Source: Halomonas sp. (GTDB lineage: Bacteria; Pseudomonadota; Gammaproteobacteria; Pseudomonadales; Halomonadaceae). Taken from it: DNA of 8,387 nt. Positions within the stretch are counted from its first letter, which is position 1, and every line of letters starts with the position of its first letter. Made by a program: the position numbers and the translations under genes. Below the pieces are notes generated by a model. That model made no database searches. It saw nothing but the letters and a program-made list of their open reading frames with translations, and was not told where the DNA came from. This document shows positions 1-6,942 of this stretch, piece after piece. Location of the stretch: the NCBI GenBank assembly GCA_003560175.1, contig PWIZ01000097.1, positions 1 through 8,387 of the forward strand. Direction: 5' to 3'.

Positions 1-366
1 GATATCGTCAGCCAGGAGATCCATCGGCTTCACGCGGAGGGAATCGACCTGGCCATCGACGATTTCGGGACGGGCTACTCCTCGCTGGTCAACCTCAAGC
101 GGCTTCCCCTGGCCGAGCTCAAGATCGATAAATCCTTCGTGGACGGCCTGGGCGACAATGAGCACGACGAGGCCATCGGCCGGGCCAGCCTCGCCATGGC
201 CCAGGCATTGGGGCTGCGCACGGTGGCCGAGGGCGTGGAGACCCAGTCGCAGCTGGCCTGGCTGCAGGCGCACGGCTGCGACCGCATCCAGGGGTTTCTC
301 CTCGCTCATCCCCAGGAAGCCGAAGACTTCCGGGCCAGGCTTCGCAACGCCGATAGCACGTCTTGA
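1..366 (+). CDS. EAL-domain cyclic-di-GMP phosphodiesterase, C-terminal part (5' end outside window)
   Basis: This is the last 121 residues of an EAL domain, the module that hydrolyses the second messenger c-di-GMP to linear pGpG. Frame 1 is open from base 1 to the TGA at 364-366. Visible family motifs in order are the metal-binding DDFGTGYSS (residues 20-28 of the fragment), the LKID lysine (K41), AEGVET (76-81) with its conserved glutamate, and QGFLLAHP near the end. All the catalytic positions expected in this half are present, so the domain is probably active. The EAL signature itself and the first metal ligands lie upstream of the window, so catalysis cannot be fully confirmed. Any N-terminal GGDEF, PAS or membrane sensor region is also unseen. 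The protein ends about 20 residues after the QGF motif, so nothing follows the EAL domain. It is unlikely to be co-transcribed for a shared purpose with putA, which starts 198 bp later. Confidence 0.93.
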   Translation, partial: DIVSQEIHRLHAEGIDLAIDDFGTGYSSLVNLKRLPLAELKIDKSFVDGLGDNEHDEAIGRASLAMAQALGLRTVAEGVETQSQLAWLQAHGCDRIQGFLLAHPQEAEDFRARLRNADSTS

Positions 367-420
367 TTCAATCCGCCTCACTCGGGCGCTTGGTTGTGAG
401 CCAACGGCGCGATACGACCG

Positions 421-464
421 TTTAATGTGCGTGGGGCCATTCTGATTCGCGGAGGGCCATTCTG
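421..464 (+). promoter_or_regulatory. Possible putA control region: -10-like hexamer plus 11-bp direct repeat at 20-bp period
   Basis: An 11-base word, GGGCCATTCTG, occurs at 434-444 and again at 454-464, exactly 20 bp apart, so both copies would face the same side of the helix (two turns). Just before the first copy lies TTTAAT (421-426), a 5/6 match to a sigma-70 -10 box, but no good -35 lies at the proper distance (TTGTGA at 394-399 is 21 bp away). If TTTAAT is used, transcription would start near 433 and the repeats would overlap the start site, as expected for a repressor or autoregulator. The repeat is directly visible; the operator role is inference. PutA here has no DNA-binding domain, so any regulator would be a separate protein. 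Confidence 0.3.
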
Positions 465-523
465 GTCATAACGCTTACGCTGGATGAGAGAGTTCCGTCA
501 ATGACGACGGCATCCGAGATTGG

Positions 524-536
524 GCATCGACGATGC
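524..536. promoter_or_regulatory. 13-bp odd palindrome upstream of putA
   Basis: GCATCG-A-CGATGC is a perfect 6+1+6 inverted repeat ending 28 bp before the putA start codon. It could be a small operator in the leader region. Short palindromes arise readily in GC-rich DNA, so the call is tentative. Confidence 0.15.
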
Positions 537-564
537 GTTGAGAGTCGCAAATAGGGTATCGATC

Positions 565-3500
565 ATGAACGAAGCCAATCTTCATCTGCGTGGCGCCGTG
601 AGCGAGATCCGCTCGCGGATCCGCGCCAACTATGCCGCCGATGAGGCAGATGTGCTGCGCGAGCTTGTCAACCAACTCAGGCTGTCGGAGGACGACCGCC
701 GCCGGGTAGCCGAGGTCGGCGCCCGGTATGTGGAGCGAGTGCGCAAGGAGAAGAAGCCCTCGATGATGGAGGCCTTCCTGGCCGAATATGGGCTCTCGAC
801 CGCCGAGGGTGTCGGCCTGATGTGCCTGGCCGAGGCGCTGCTGCGCGTGCCCGATGCCGAAACCATCGATGACCTGATCCACGACAAGATCGAGCCTTCC
901 GATTGGGGCGCGCACCTGGGCAAGTCCTCGTCGTCCATGGTCAATGCCTCGACCTGGGCGCTGATGCTGACCGGCAAGGTGTTAGAGGAGGACCCCAAGG
1001 GCCCGGCACGGGCGCTGCGCGGCCTGGTGCGCCGGATGGGCGAACCCGTGGTGCGTACCGCGGTCGGCCGCTCGATGAAGATCCTCGGACGCCAGTTCGT
1101 GCTCGGCCAGACCATCGAGGAGGGCATGAAGAATGCCCGTGAGCTCGAGAAGCAGGGCTACACCTACTCCTACGACATGCTGGGCGAGGCGGCCCGCACC
1201 GACGAAGACGCCGTCCGCTATCACGCCGCTTATGCCAAGGCGATCACCGCGATTGCCAAGCAGGCCAAAGGGGATGTGCGCGGCAGCCCCGGTATCTCGG
1301 TGAAGCTCTCGGCGCTGCATCCGCGCTACGAAACCACCCACCGGGATACGGTGATGGCGGAACTCGTGCCGCGAGCCAAGGAGTTGGTGCAGCAGGCGGC
1401 CAAGGCCAATATCGGCTTCAACATCGACGCTGAGGAGCAGGATCGGCTGGATCTATCGCTGGACGTGATCGAAGCGCTGATGTCGGATCCCAGCCTCGAT
1501 AACTGGGACGGCTTCGGGGTCGTGGTGCAGGCCTACGGGCGCCGCGCCGGACCGGTGATCGAGGCGCTCTACGAACTGGCCGAGCGGTTCGACCGCAAGA
1601 TCATGGTGCGGCTGGTCAAGGGCGCCTACTGGGATACCGAGATCAAGCTGTCCCAGGAGATGGGAGTCGAGACCTTTCCGGTCTTCACCCGCAAGGTCAA
1701 CACCGATGTCAGCTACATGGCCTGCGCCCAGATGCTGCTCGACCGGCGCGACCGGATCTATCCCCAGTTCGCGACCCACAACGCCCATACCTGTGCCGCC
1801 GTGGTGGCCATGGCGGGCGATGACAAGGCGAGCTTCGAATTTCAGCGCCTGCACGGCATGGGCGAAGCGCTGCATCAGATCGTCAAACAGTCGGAGGGCA
1901 CGCACTGCCGCCTCTACGCCCCGGTCGGCGCGCACCGTGACCTGCTGGCCTATCTGGTACGCCGCCTGCTGGAGAACGGGGCGAACTCCTCCTTCGTGAA
2001 TCAGGTGGTGGACAGTTCGATTCCGCCGAGCGAGGTCGCCAAGGATCCGATAGCCGAAATGCAGCGCCTGGGTGACGCCATCTCCAGCCCCTTGATCCGC
2101 CAGCCCGGCGAGTTGTTCGCTCCCGATCGCAAGAACTCCCGTGGTTACCGGATCAACGAACCCGCCTCGATCCTGCCATTGATCGAGGCGCGCGAAGGAT
2201 TCGCCGACACCACCTGGACCGCCGGCCCCATGCTGGCGGGAAGCCCGGCACCCCAGGGGCCGGCCCGCGATGCAGTGTCTCCCGCCGATGGCTCCCGGGT
2301 GGTCGGCCAGGTGCATGAGGCGACCCCGGAGGAAGTGGCCTCCGCCCTCGACGCCGCCGAGGCCGGCTTCCGAGACTGGTCGGCGCGCCCGGCGGCCGAG
2401 CGCGCCGAGGTGCTGCGTCGCACCGCCGATCTCTATGAGGAACACATCGCCGAGCTGACCGTGATCACCACCCGCGAGGCCGGCAAGATGATGTTCGATG
2501 GCATCGCCGAGGTGCGCGAGGCGGTAGATTTCCTGCGCTACTACGCCAATGAGGGTGAGCGCCTGGAAGCGGAAGCGCCCGGCAGCGCCCGTGGCCTCTT
2601 CGTCTGCATCAGCCCGTGGAACTTTCCCCTGGCCATCTTCACCGGCCAGATCGCCGCGGCCCTGGCGGCCGGCAACGCCGTCATCGCCAAACCCGCCGAG
2701 CAGACGCCGCTGATCGCCGCCCGTGCCGTCGAGCTGATGCGCGAGGCCGGCCTGCCGGAGGCGGCACTGCAGCTGCTGCCCGGCGATGGGCCGACGGTGG
2801 GCGGGCCACTGACCAGTGATCCGCGGATTGCCGGGGTCTGCTTCACCGGCTCGACCCCGGTGGCACAGATCATCCACCAGGCGCTGGCCCAGAACGCGGG
2901 ACCGGACGCCGTGCTGATCGCCGAAACCGGCGGGCTGAATGCCATGATCGTGGACTCCACGGCGCTGACCGAACAGGCGGTGCGCGACATCCTGATCTCC
3001 TCCTTCCAGTCCGCCGGTCAGCGCTGTTCGGCGCTGAGGATGCTCTACGTCCAGGAGGAGGCCCGTGACCGGTTGCTCAATATGCTCGATGGCGCCATGG
3101 ATGCCCTTACCATCGGCGATCCCTGGAATACCGATACCGACGTCTCGCCGGTGATCGACGCCGAGGCCCAGGCCGATATCAGCGACTATGTGGCGGCGCA
3201 GGAGAAGGTCGGCAAGGTGATCAAGAAGCTACCCGTTCCCGACGTAGGCACCTTCGTCACCCCGGCGGTGGTCGAGGTCGGGGGCATCGAGGATCTCGAG
3301 CGCGAGATCTTTGGCCCGATCCTGCACGTGGCCACCTTCAAGGCCCGAGACATCGACAAGGTGGTCGACGCGATCAATGACCGGGGCTACGGGCTGACCT
3401 TCGGCCTGCATACCCGCATCGATGACCGGGTGCAGCAGATCGTCGAGCGCATCCATGTCGGCAACATCTACGTCAATCGCAACCAGATCGGTGCCATCGT

Positions 3501-4230
3501 CGGCTCCCAGCCCTTTGGCGGCGAAGGGCTGTCGGGCACCGGCCCCAAGGCCGGCGGCCCGCTCTACGTCAACCGCTTCCGCCGCACCGCCAAGGCGGAG
3601 AGCCACGAGGCGCCGAAGGGGGAGACCGTGACACTCGGCGACCTCAAGTCGGCCCTCGACACGCTGGACTCGCGGAACTGGGCGGCGCGCACCAATCGAG
3701 TCGAGGCGCTGCGCAAGGTGCTATCCGGCAAGGGTGGGGTGATTCGCAAGGCGCTCGCCGAGACCGCGGCGCTGGACATGACGCCGCAGACGTTGCCGGG
3801 GCCGACAGGCGAAAGCAACCGCTTGTCGCTGTATCCGAAGGGCCCGGCGCTCTGCCTCGGGCCGACCCTGGATATCGCCGTCGCCCAGGCGGTGCAGGCG
3901 CTGGGGGCGGGCTCTCCGGCGATCATCGTTGCCCCGGGCGCAGTGGAAGCCGCGAAGCCGCTGATCGATGCCGGGGCACCTGTCGCCGCGCTCGATGGCC
4001 GCATCGCAACCGACACCCTGACCGCGATACAGGGGATCGAGACCGTGGCCGCGGCCGGCGCCAGCGACTGGACCCGCGAGCTGCGCATCGCCCTCGCCGG
4101 GCGTGACGGCGCCATTGTGTCACTGGAGACCCAGACCATCTCGCCGGAACGCTACGTGGTGGAACGCCACCTGTGCATCGACACCACGGCGGCGGGGGGT
4201 AACGCCAGCCTGCTGGCGACGGCCGAGTAG
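565..4230 (+). CDS. putA: Bifunctional proline dehydrogenase / L-glutamate-gamma-semialdehyde dehydrogenase PutA, type B (no DNA-binding domain)
   Basis: PutA oxidises L-proline to P5C with FAD, passing electrons to membrane quinone, then oxidises glutamate semialdehyde to glutamate with NAD+, channelling the intermediate between the two sites. The 1221-residue protein shows the helical arm (about 1-170) and the PRODH barrel with GISVKLSALHPRYE (243-256; K247 corresponds to E. coli K329), YPQFATHNAHT and YLVRRLLENG (R466/R467 correspond to the substrate-binding Arg pair). The ALDH domain has SPWNFP (683-688), CFTGS (759-763), the catalytic E787 in AETGG and the nucleophile C821 in SAGQRCS. 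The 34-residue Glu-Cys spacing equals that of E. coli E883/C917. From about 1025 to the end lies the C-terminal ALDH-superfamily domain, with PGPTGESNR and the terminal TTAAGGNASLL motif. ATG 565 is chosen because the arm begins directly after it and AGGGT (553-557) can serve as a weak RBS. An in-frame stop at 502-504 rules out a lost ribbon-helix-helix domain, so this is a type B PutA that cannot autoregulate like the E. coli one. Confidence 0.97.
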   Translation: MNEANLHLRGAVSEIRSRIRANYAADEADVLRELVNQLRLSEDDRRRVAEVGARYVERVRKEKKPSMMEAFLAEYGLSTAEGVGLMCLAEALLRVPDAETIDDLIHDKIEPSDWGAHLGKSSSSMVNASTWALMLTGKVLEEDPKGPARALRGLVRRMGEPVVRTAVGRSMKILGRQFVLGQTIEEGMKNARELEKQGYTYSYDMLGEAARTDEDAVRYHAAYAKAITAIAKQAKGDVRGSPGISVKLSALHPRYETTHRDTVMAELVPRAKELVQQAAKANIGFNIDAEEQDRLDLSLDVIEALMSDPSLDNWDGFGVVVQAYGRRAGPVIEALYELAERFDRKIMVRLVKGAYWDTEIKLSQEMGVETFPVFTRKVNTDVSYMACAQMLLDRRDRIYPQFATHNAHTCAAVVAMAGDDKASFEFQRLHGMGEALHQIVKQSEGTHCRLYAPVGAHRDLLAYLVRRLLENGANSSFVNQVVDSSIPPSEVAKDPIAEMQRLGDAISSPLIRQPGELFAPDRKNSRGYRINEPASILPLIEAREGFADTTWTAGPMLAGSPAPQGPARDAVSPADGSRVVGQVHEATPEEVASALDAAEAGFRDWSARPAAERAEVLRRTADLYEEHIAELTVITTREAGKMMFDGIAEVREAVDFLRYYANEGERLEAEAPGSARGLFVCISPWNFPLAIFTGQIAAALAAGNAVIAKPAEQTPLIAARAVELMREAGLPEAALQLLPGDGPTVGGPLTSDPRIAGVCFTGSTPVAQIIHQALAQNAGPDAVLIAETGGLNAMIVDSTALTEQAVRDILISSFQSAGQRCSALRMLYVQEEARDRLLNMLDGAMDALTIGDPWNTDTDVSPVIDAEAQADISDYVAAQEKVGKVIKKLPVPDVGTFVTPAVVEVGGIEDLEREIFGPILHVATFKARDIDKVVDAINDRGYGLTFGLHTRIDDRVQQIVERIHVGNIYVNRNQIGAIVGSQPFGGEGLSGTGPKAGGPLYVNRFRRTAKAESHEAPKGETVTLGDLKSALDTLDSRNWAARTNRVEALRKVLSGKGGVIRKALAETAALDMTPQTLPGPTGESNRLSLYPKGPALCLGPTLDIAVAQAVQALGAGSPAIIVAPGAVEAAKPLIDAGAPVAALDGRIATDTLTAIQGIETVAAAGASDWTRELRIALAGRDGAIVSLETQTISPERYVVERHLCIDTTAAGGNASLLATAE

Positions 4231-4288
4231 ACTCGATGGCTCTGCCGGGCGACACCGTCAAGCAGAATGACGTGTTTCCCCACCAATA

Positions 4289-4319
4289 CGCCGGGGCCTT
4301 GAGCCCCGGCGTTCTCATT
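4289..4319 (+). terminator. Rho-independent-like terminator after putA
   Basis: A perfect 9-bp GC stem (4289-4297 with 4303-4311, CGCCGGGGC/GCCCCGGCG) encloses a 5-nt loop and is followed by the moderately T-rich TTCTCATT. It can be extended by an A-T pair (4288/4312). It lies 58 bp after the putA stop and 158 bp before the next start, which separates putA from the downstream operon. Confidence 0.75.
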
Positions 4320-4464
4320 GATGCCATCGCGGGAGCTACCATCGTGCCTGCTGATCCTGACCTCCGACCGCTTGGCTGCTTGAGGCTCTCGGCTAGCTAG
4401 CTCCTTCTGCTATTGTCTCCTCTTGAATCCAGACTCCTGGCCGCATCGGCGGGAATCCAGTAAT

Positions 4465-4471
4465 AAGGAGG
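4465..4471 (+). promoter_or_regulatory. Strong ribosome binding site for the MDR gene
   Basis: AAGGAGG, a near-perfect complement of the 16S rRNA 3' end, ends 6 nt before ATG 4478. It fixes that start over the internal ATG at 4517, which has no SD sequence even though family homology begins around there. Confidence 0.85.
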
Positions 4472-4477
4472 CAGCAG

Positions 4478-5671
4478 ATGGCAAGCGATATCCCTGACCT
4501 GACCGTTCCCGCTACCATGTCCGCCATGCTGCTGACCGGGCACGGCGACGTCGACCGGCTGGTCTACCGCGACGATGTGCCCACGCCGCGGCCGGGGGCG
4601 GGTGAGGTGCTGGTGCGCGTCACCGCCACCGCCAAGAACAACACCGATCGCAAGGCCCGGGAGGGGCTCTACCCGGTCAAGAAGGGCCAGGTGACGTCGT
4701 TTGCCATGGGCGGCGAGCCGACCCTGACCTTTCCGCGCATCCAGGGCGCCGACATCGCCGGGCGGGTGGCGGCGGTGGGCGAGGGCGTCGACCCGGCTCG
4801 CATCGGCGAACGTGGGCTGCTCGACTTCAACCTCTACGCCGACGCTCGGCGCGACATCAACCTGACCCCGGACTACTACGGCCACGGCGCCGATGGCGGC
4901 TTCGCCGAGTACGTGGCGGTGCCGTCGGGTCAGTTCCACTCCGTGCCCAACCCCGAGCTTGCCGACGCCGAGCTCGCCGCCATGGGCATGTGCTCCTACC
5001 AGACCGCCTACCATATGATGACCTCCGCCCGGGTCAGCGCCGGTGAGCGGGTGCTGGTCACCGGCGCCAGCGGCGGGGTAGGCACCGCCCTGATCCAGCT
5101 CTGCCGCATCGTCGGGGCGATCCCCTATGCAGTGAGCCAGCCGGAGAAGGCCGCGGCGCTGATAGCGCTGGGCGCCGAGGCGGTGATCGATCGCGGCGAC
5201 CTGGCGAGCTTCGTGCCGCGGGTGCTCGAGGCCACCGGCGGCGCGCCCATCGATGCGGTGATGGATCTCGTCGGCGGCGAGATGACGGAGCTCTTCATCG
5301 ACACCATGATCCACGACATGAAGGCCCGCGCCACCTATCCCCGGCTCTCCATCGCCGGAGCCAGCGGCGGCAATATCTCGGAGATCCTCTGGACGCGGAT
5401 CTACCTCTATCAGGTGCAGCTCTTCGGTGTCTCCCACGGCACCCGGGAAGAAGCCGAACAGCTGGTCGAATGGATCCGTTCCGGTGAGCTCAAGCCGGTG
5501 CTCCACGCCGCCTTCCGGCTCTCCGAGCTGCATGCGGCCGAGCGCACCTTCGTCAGCCGCGGCAGCAACTTCCTGGGCAAACTCGTGATCGTCCCCGACA
5601 GCCAGTGGGACGCACACGGTGCCCCCTTCGCTCTCCCTCCACTCTCCTCGACCCAGGAGCCGCGCCCATGA
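4478..5671 (+). CDS. Zinc-independent medium-chain dehydrogenase/reductase (quinone-oxidoreductase-like)
   Basis: This 397-residue cytosolic oxidoreductase belongs to the MDR (alcohol dehydrogenase/QOR) superfamily and probably uses NAD(P)H. The N-terminal GroES-like fold includes PRPGAGEVLVRV (37-48), GADIAGRVAAVG (90-101) and DGGFAEYVAVPS (139-150). The Rossmann fold has TGASGGVG (195-202) for dinucleotide binding, and the typical C-terminal GKLVIV strand follows. The catalytic-zinc position reads KNNTD (53-57) where zinc enzymes have a cysteine, and the whole protein has only two cysteines (172, 209). Neither the catalytic nor the structural zinc site can form, so an 'alcohol dehydrogenase, zinc-binding' label would mislead. 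Residues 61-88 form a longer than usual loop after this site, and about 15 Pro-rich residues extend past the fold. It is translationally coupled to the proline racemase-like gene (ATGA overlap), so the two probably share a pathway. The substrate is unknown; a 2-enoyl, quinone or imine reductase role is possible. I found no convincing promoter in 4320-4464. Confidence 0.9.
   Translation: MASDIPDLTVPATMSAMLLTGHGDVDRLVYRDDVPTPRPGAGEVLVRVTATAKNNTDRKAREGLYPVKKGQVTSFAMGGEPTLTFPRIQGADIAGRVAAVGEGVDPARIGERGLLDFNLYADARRDINLTPDYYGHGADGGFAEYVAVPSGQFHSVPNPELADAELAAMGMCSYQTAYHMMTSARVSAGERVLVTGASGGVGTALIQLCRIVGAIPYAVSQPEKAAALIALGAEAVIDRGDLASFVPRVLEATGGAPIDAVMDLVGGEMTELFIDTMIHDMKARATYPRLSIAGASGGNISEILWTRIYLYQVQLFGVSHGTREEAEQLVEWIRSGELKPVLHAAFRLSELHAAERTFVSRGSNFLGKLVIVPDSQWDAHGAPFALPPLSSTQEPRP
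5655..5659 (+). promoter_or_regulatory. Ribosome binding site deciding the start of the proline racemase-like gene
   Basis: AGGAG lies inside the 3' end of the MDR gene and ends 8 nt before ATG 5668. It supports 5668 over the upstream in-frame GTG at 5605, and the resulting ATGA overlap (5668-5671) is classic translational coupling. Confidence 0.75.
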
Positions 5672-6702
5672 GCCGCCCGCTCACCTTCCAGATGATGGAC
5701 ACCCACGCCGGCGGCGACGTCAGCCGCATCGTGCTCGGCGGCATCGAGCCGCTGCCCGGCGACACCGTGCGGGCACAGATGGAGTACCTGCGTGACGACG
5801 CCGATGGGCTGCGCAAGCTGCTGCTGTTCGAACCCTACGGCATTCCCGAGATGTCGGTGGACCTGGTTGTGCCGGCGACCGACCCGGAGGCCGCCGCCGG
5901 CTACATCATCATGGAGGTGATGGGCTACCCGATCTACTCCGGCTCCAACACCCTCTGCACCGCCACCGCGGTGCTGGAGGCCGGCATCGTGCCCAAGCGG
6001 GAAGGGGTTCAGCACTTCACCCTGGAGGCCCCGGCGGGGCGGGTGAAGATCGAGGCCCGGGTGGAAAACGGCGTGGTGGAGGCGATCACCTGCGAGGGGC
6101 TACCCAGCTACATCGACACTCACCGGGCCGCTATCCGAGTGCCGGGGCTCGGGGATGTCACCTACTCGGTGGCCTACAGCGGCGGCTTCTATGCCCTGGT
6201 GGACGCCACCGAGCTGGGCTTCTCGCTGACGCGTGACGAGGAGCGGGCCCTGGCCGACTGCGCCCACCGCATCGTCGAGGCGATCCAGGCCGAGCGCGGC
6301 TTCTCCCACTACACCCTGGGCGACGTCGGCCCGCTGCCCTTCCTGCACTTCATGGGCCCAGTGGAACAGGTCGCCGATGGCTTCTACCGCTCGCACTCGG
6401 CCACCTATGTGCACCCCGGGGTGATCTGCCGCAGCACCACCGGTACCGGCACCTCGGCGCGCCTGGCGCTGATGAACCACGAGGGGCGCATCCGCCCCGG
6501 GGACCGGCTGGAAACCGTCTCCCTGCGCGAGACCGGCTTCATCGGCACCTTCACCGGGACCCGCCAGGAGGGGCCCCATACCGTGGTGGAGAACACCATC
6601 ACCGGCAAGGCTTTCGTGCTGGGTCACACCGAGGTGGTGGTCAACTGCGACGACCCCCTGGTGGCGTGCGACGGCCTGCGCCCTGTCCTCAGTGCCCGGT
6701 AA
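5668..6702 (+). CDS. Proline racemase superfamily protein with substituted catalytic residues (Ser91/Thr258)
   Basis: At 344 residues it has the length of proline racemase, 4-hydroxyproline epimerase and trans-3-hydroxy-L-proline dehydratase. Family landmarks are DTHAGGDVSRIVLGG (11-25), EPYG (55-58), AYSGGFYALVDA (169-180), RSTTGTGTSARLAL (255-268) and GFIGTFTG (290-297). Racemases and epimerases use two cysteines, in MCGH and DRSPCGTG; trans-3-hydroxyproline dehydratase has Cys and Thr. Here the first site reads YSGSNT (90-95), giving Ser91, and the second reads CRSTTGTG (254-261), giving Thr258. The normally conserved Asp and Pro of DRSP are also replaced, by Cys254 and Thr257. A two-base Cys/Cys racemase mechanism is therefore not available; a dehydratase-like or other one-base reaction is more plausible. 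From memory, Ser/Thr variants exist in the superfamily, but I cannot name a proven function. The upstream MDR gene is translationally coupled. A plain 'proline racemase' or 'hydroxyproline epimerase' label is not supported. Confidence 0.9.
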   Translation: MSRPLTFQMMDTHAGGDVSRIVLGGIEPLPGDTVRAQMEYLRDDADGLRKLLLFEPYGIPEMSVDLVVPATDPEAAAGYIIMEVMGYPIYSGSNTLCTATAVLEAGIVPKREGVQHFTLEAPAGRVKIEARVENGVVEAITCEGLPSYIDTHRAAIRVPGLGDVTYSVAYSGGFYALVDATELGFSLTRDEERALADCAHRIVEAIQAERGFSHYTLGDVGPLPFLHFMGPVEQVADGFYRSHSATYVHPGVICRSTTGTGTSARLALMNHEGRIRPGDRLETVSLRETGFIGTFTGTRQEGPHTVVENTITGKAFVLGHTEVVVNCDDPLVACDGLRPVLSAR

Positions 6703-6740
6703 GGATGAGTTGAGCACAAACTATCGGAGTAACTCCTGGC

Positions 6741-6851
6741 GAGAGGCGCCGGGGACTGGTCGTAGAGGGGGTCCGTGGACCAGGGATGGTCTAGGTAGCC
6801 CCCAGGGAAGGGTTCATGGCGCCCCCTCGAAGGCCAGTCGCCGGAACAGCC
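6741..6851. repeat. Structured intergenic element, possible Halomonas-type dispersed repeat
   Basis: About 110 bp are bounded by an 11-bp inverted repeat with one mismatch (CCGGGGACTGG at 6749-6759, CCAGTCGCCGG at 6834-6844). Inside is a 7-bp hairpin (TGGACCA/TGGTCTA, 6776-6782 and 6787-6793, one G-T wobble in RNA) with a GGGA loop of the GNRA class, flanked by GGGGG and CCCCC runs that can continue the pairing after an internal bulge. GAGGGGG can alternatively pair with CCCCCTC (6821-6828 region), and GGCGCC occurs near both ends. From memory, similar intergenic sequences recur in Halomonas genomes and are mis-called as short proteins. Repetition cannot be shown within a single window. It may act as a REP-like element or as an RNA structure ending the upstream operon. 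Confidence 0.5.
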
Positions 6852-6901
6852 TTGAGCGGACCAGCCAATGGCAATAGCCCTGCATCCTTGCCGATTGCAC
6901 C

Positions 6902-6930
6902 TTGACGTGGTCGATTCTCCCGCCTATCCC
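6902..6930 (+). promoter_or_regulatory. Candidate sigma-70 promoter for the gene at 6998
   Basis: TTGACG (6902-6907, 5/6 match to the -35 box) is followed after exactly 17 bp by TATCCC (6925-6930, TAT of the -10 box only). A start near 6937 would give a 5' UTR of about 60 nt that includes the 6943-6983 hairpin. Strong -35, weak -10. Confidence 0.4.
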
Positions 6931-6942
6931 TTGAGCGCCATC

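Noticed and set aside
386..410. Bulged hairpin (GCGCTTGG with CCAACGGCGC) as terminator of the EAL gene
   Set aside because: A two-base bulge, only four central A/T-G/C pairs and no T tract make it too weak to call.
501..554. Possible 17-codon leader peptide (ATG 501 to TAG 552-554) before putA
   Set aside because: It has only a weak purine-rich stretch upstream, contains no proline codons that would suggest attenuation, and such short frames are common by chance.
520..564. Upstream TTG start for putA adding 15 residues
   Set aside because: There is no good SD at the TTG, the added residues do not belong to the family N-terminus, and ATG 565 fits the PutA arm domain.
1453..2877. 474-residue open frame on the minus strand inside putA
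   Set aside because: It is antisense to a well-supported gene, rich in Gly/His/Ala with no recognisable domain, and typical of mirror frames in GC-rich DNA.
4392..4402. GCTAGCTAGC palindrome with two CTAG words upstream of the MDR gene
   Set aside because: CTAG is usually scarce so it caught the eye, but the 10-bp run is a simple GCTA tandem repeat with no linked promoter boxes or second copy.
4425..4460. Direct repeat GAATCCAG at 4425-4432 and 4453-4460
   Set aside because: It is only 8 bp long with a 28-bp period that is not in helical phase, and no promoter elements are attached; likely chance.
4397..5617. 406-residue minus-strand open frame opposite the MDR gene
   Set aside because: It is a mirror frame of a conserved enzyme, with no motif, no plausible SD, and composition dominated by Gly, His, Asp and Val.
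5605..5667. Upstream GTG start for the proline racemase-like protein
   Set aside because: It would extend far into the MDR gene with non-family sequence; ATG 5668 has a proper SD and a coupling overlap.
6728..6736. Short GGAG/CTCC stem just after the racemase-like gene as a terminator
   Set aside because: It has a four-base stem and no T run, too weak; the larger element downstream is a better candidate for ending the operon.
6692..6877. 61-residue open frame across the structured intergenic element
   Set aside because: It overlaps the end of the preceding gene, runs through inverted repeats, has no SD, and looks like the spurious peptides such elements yield.
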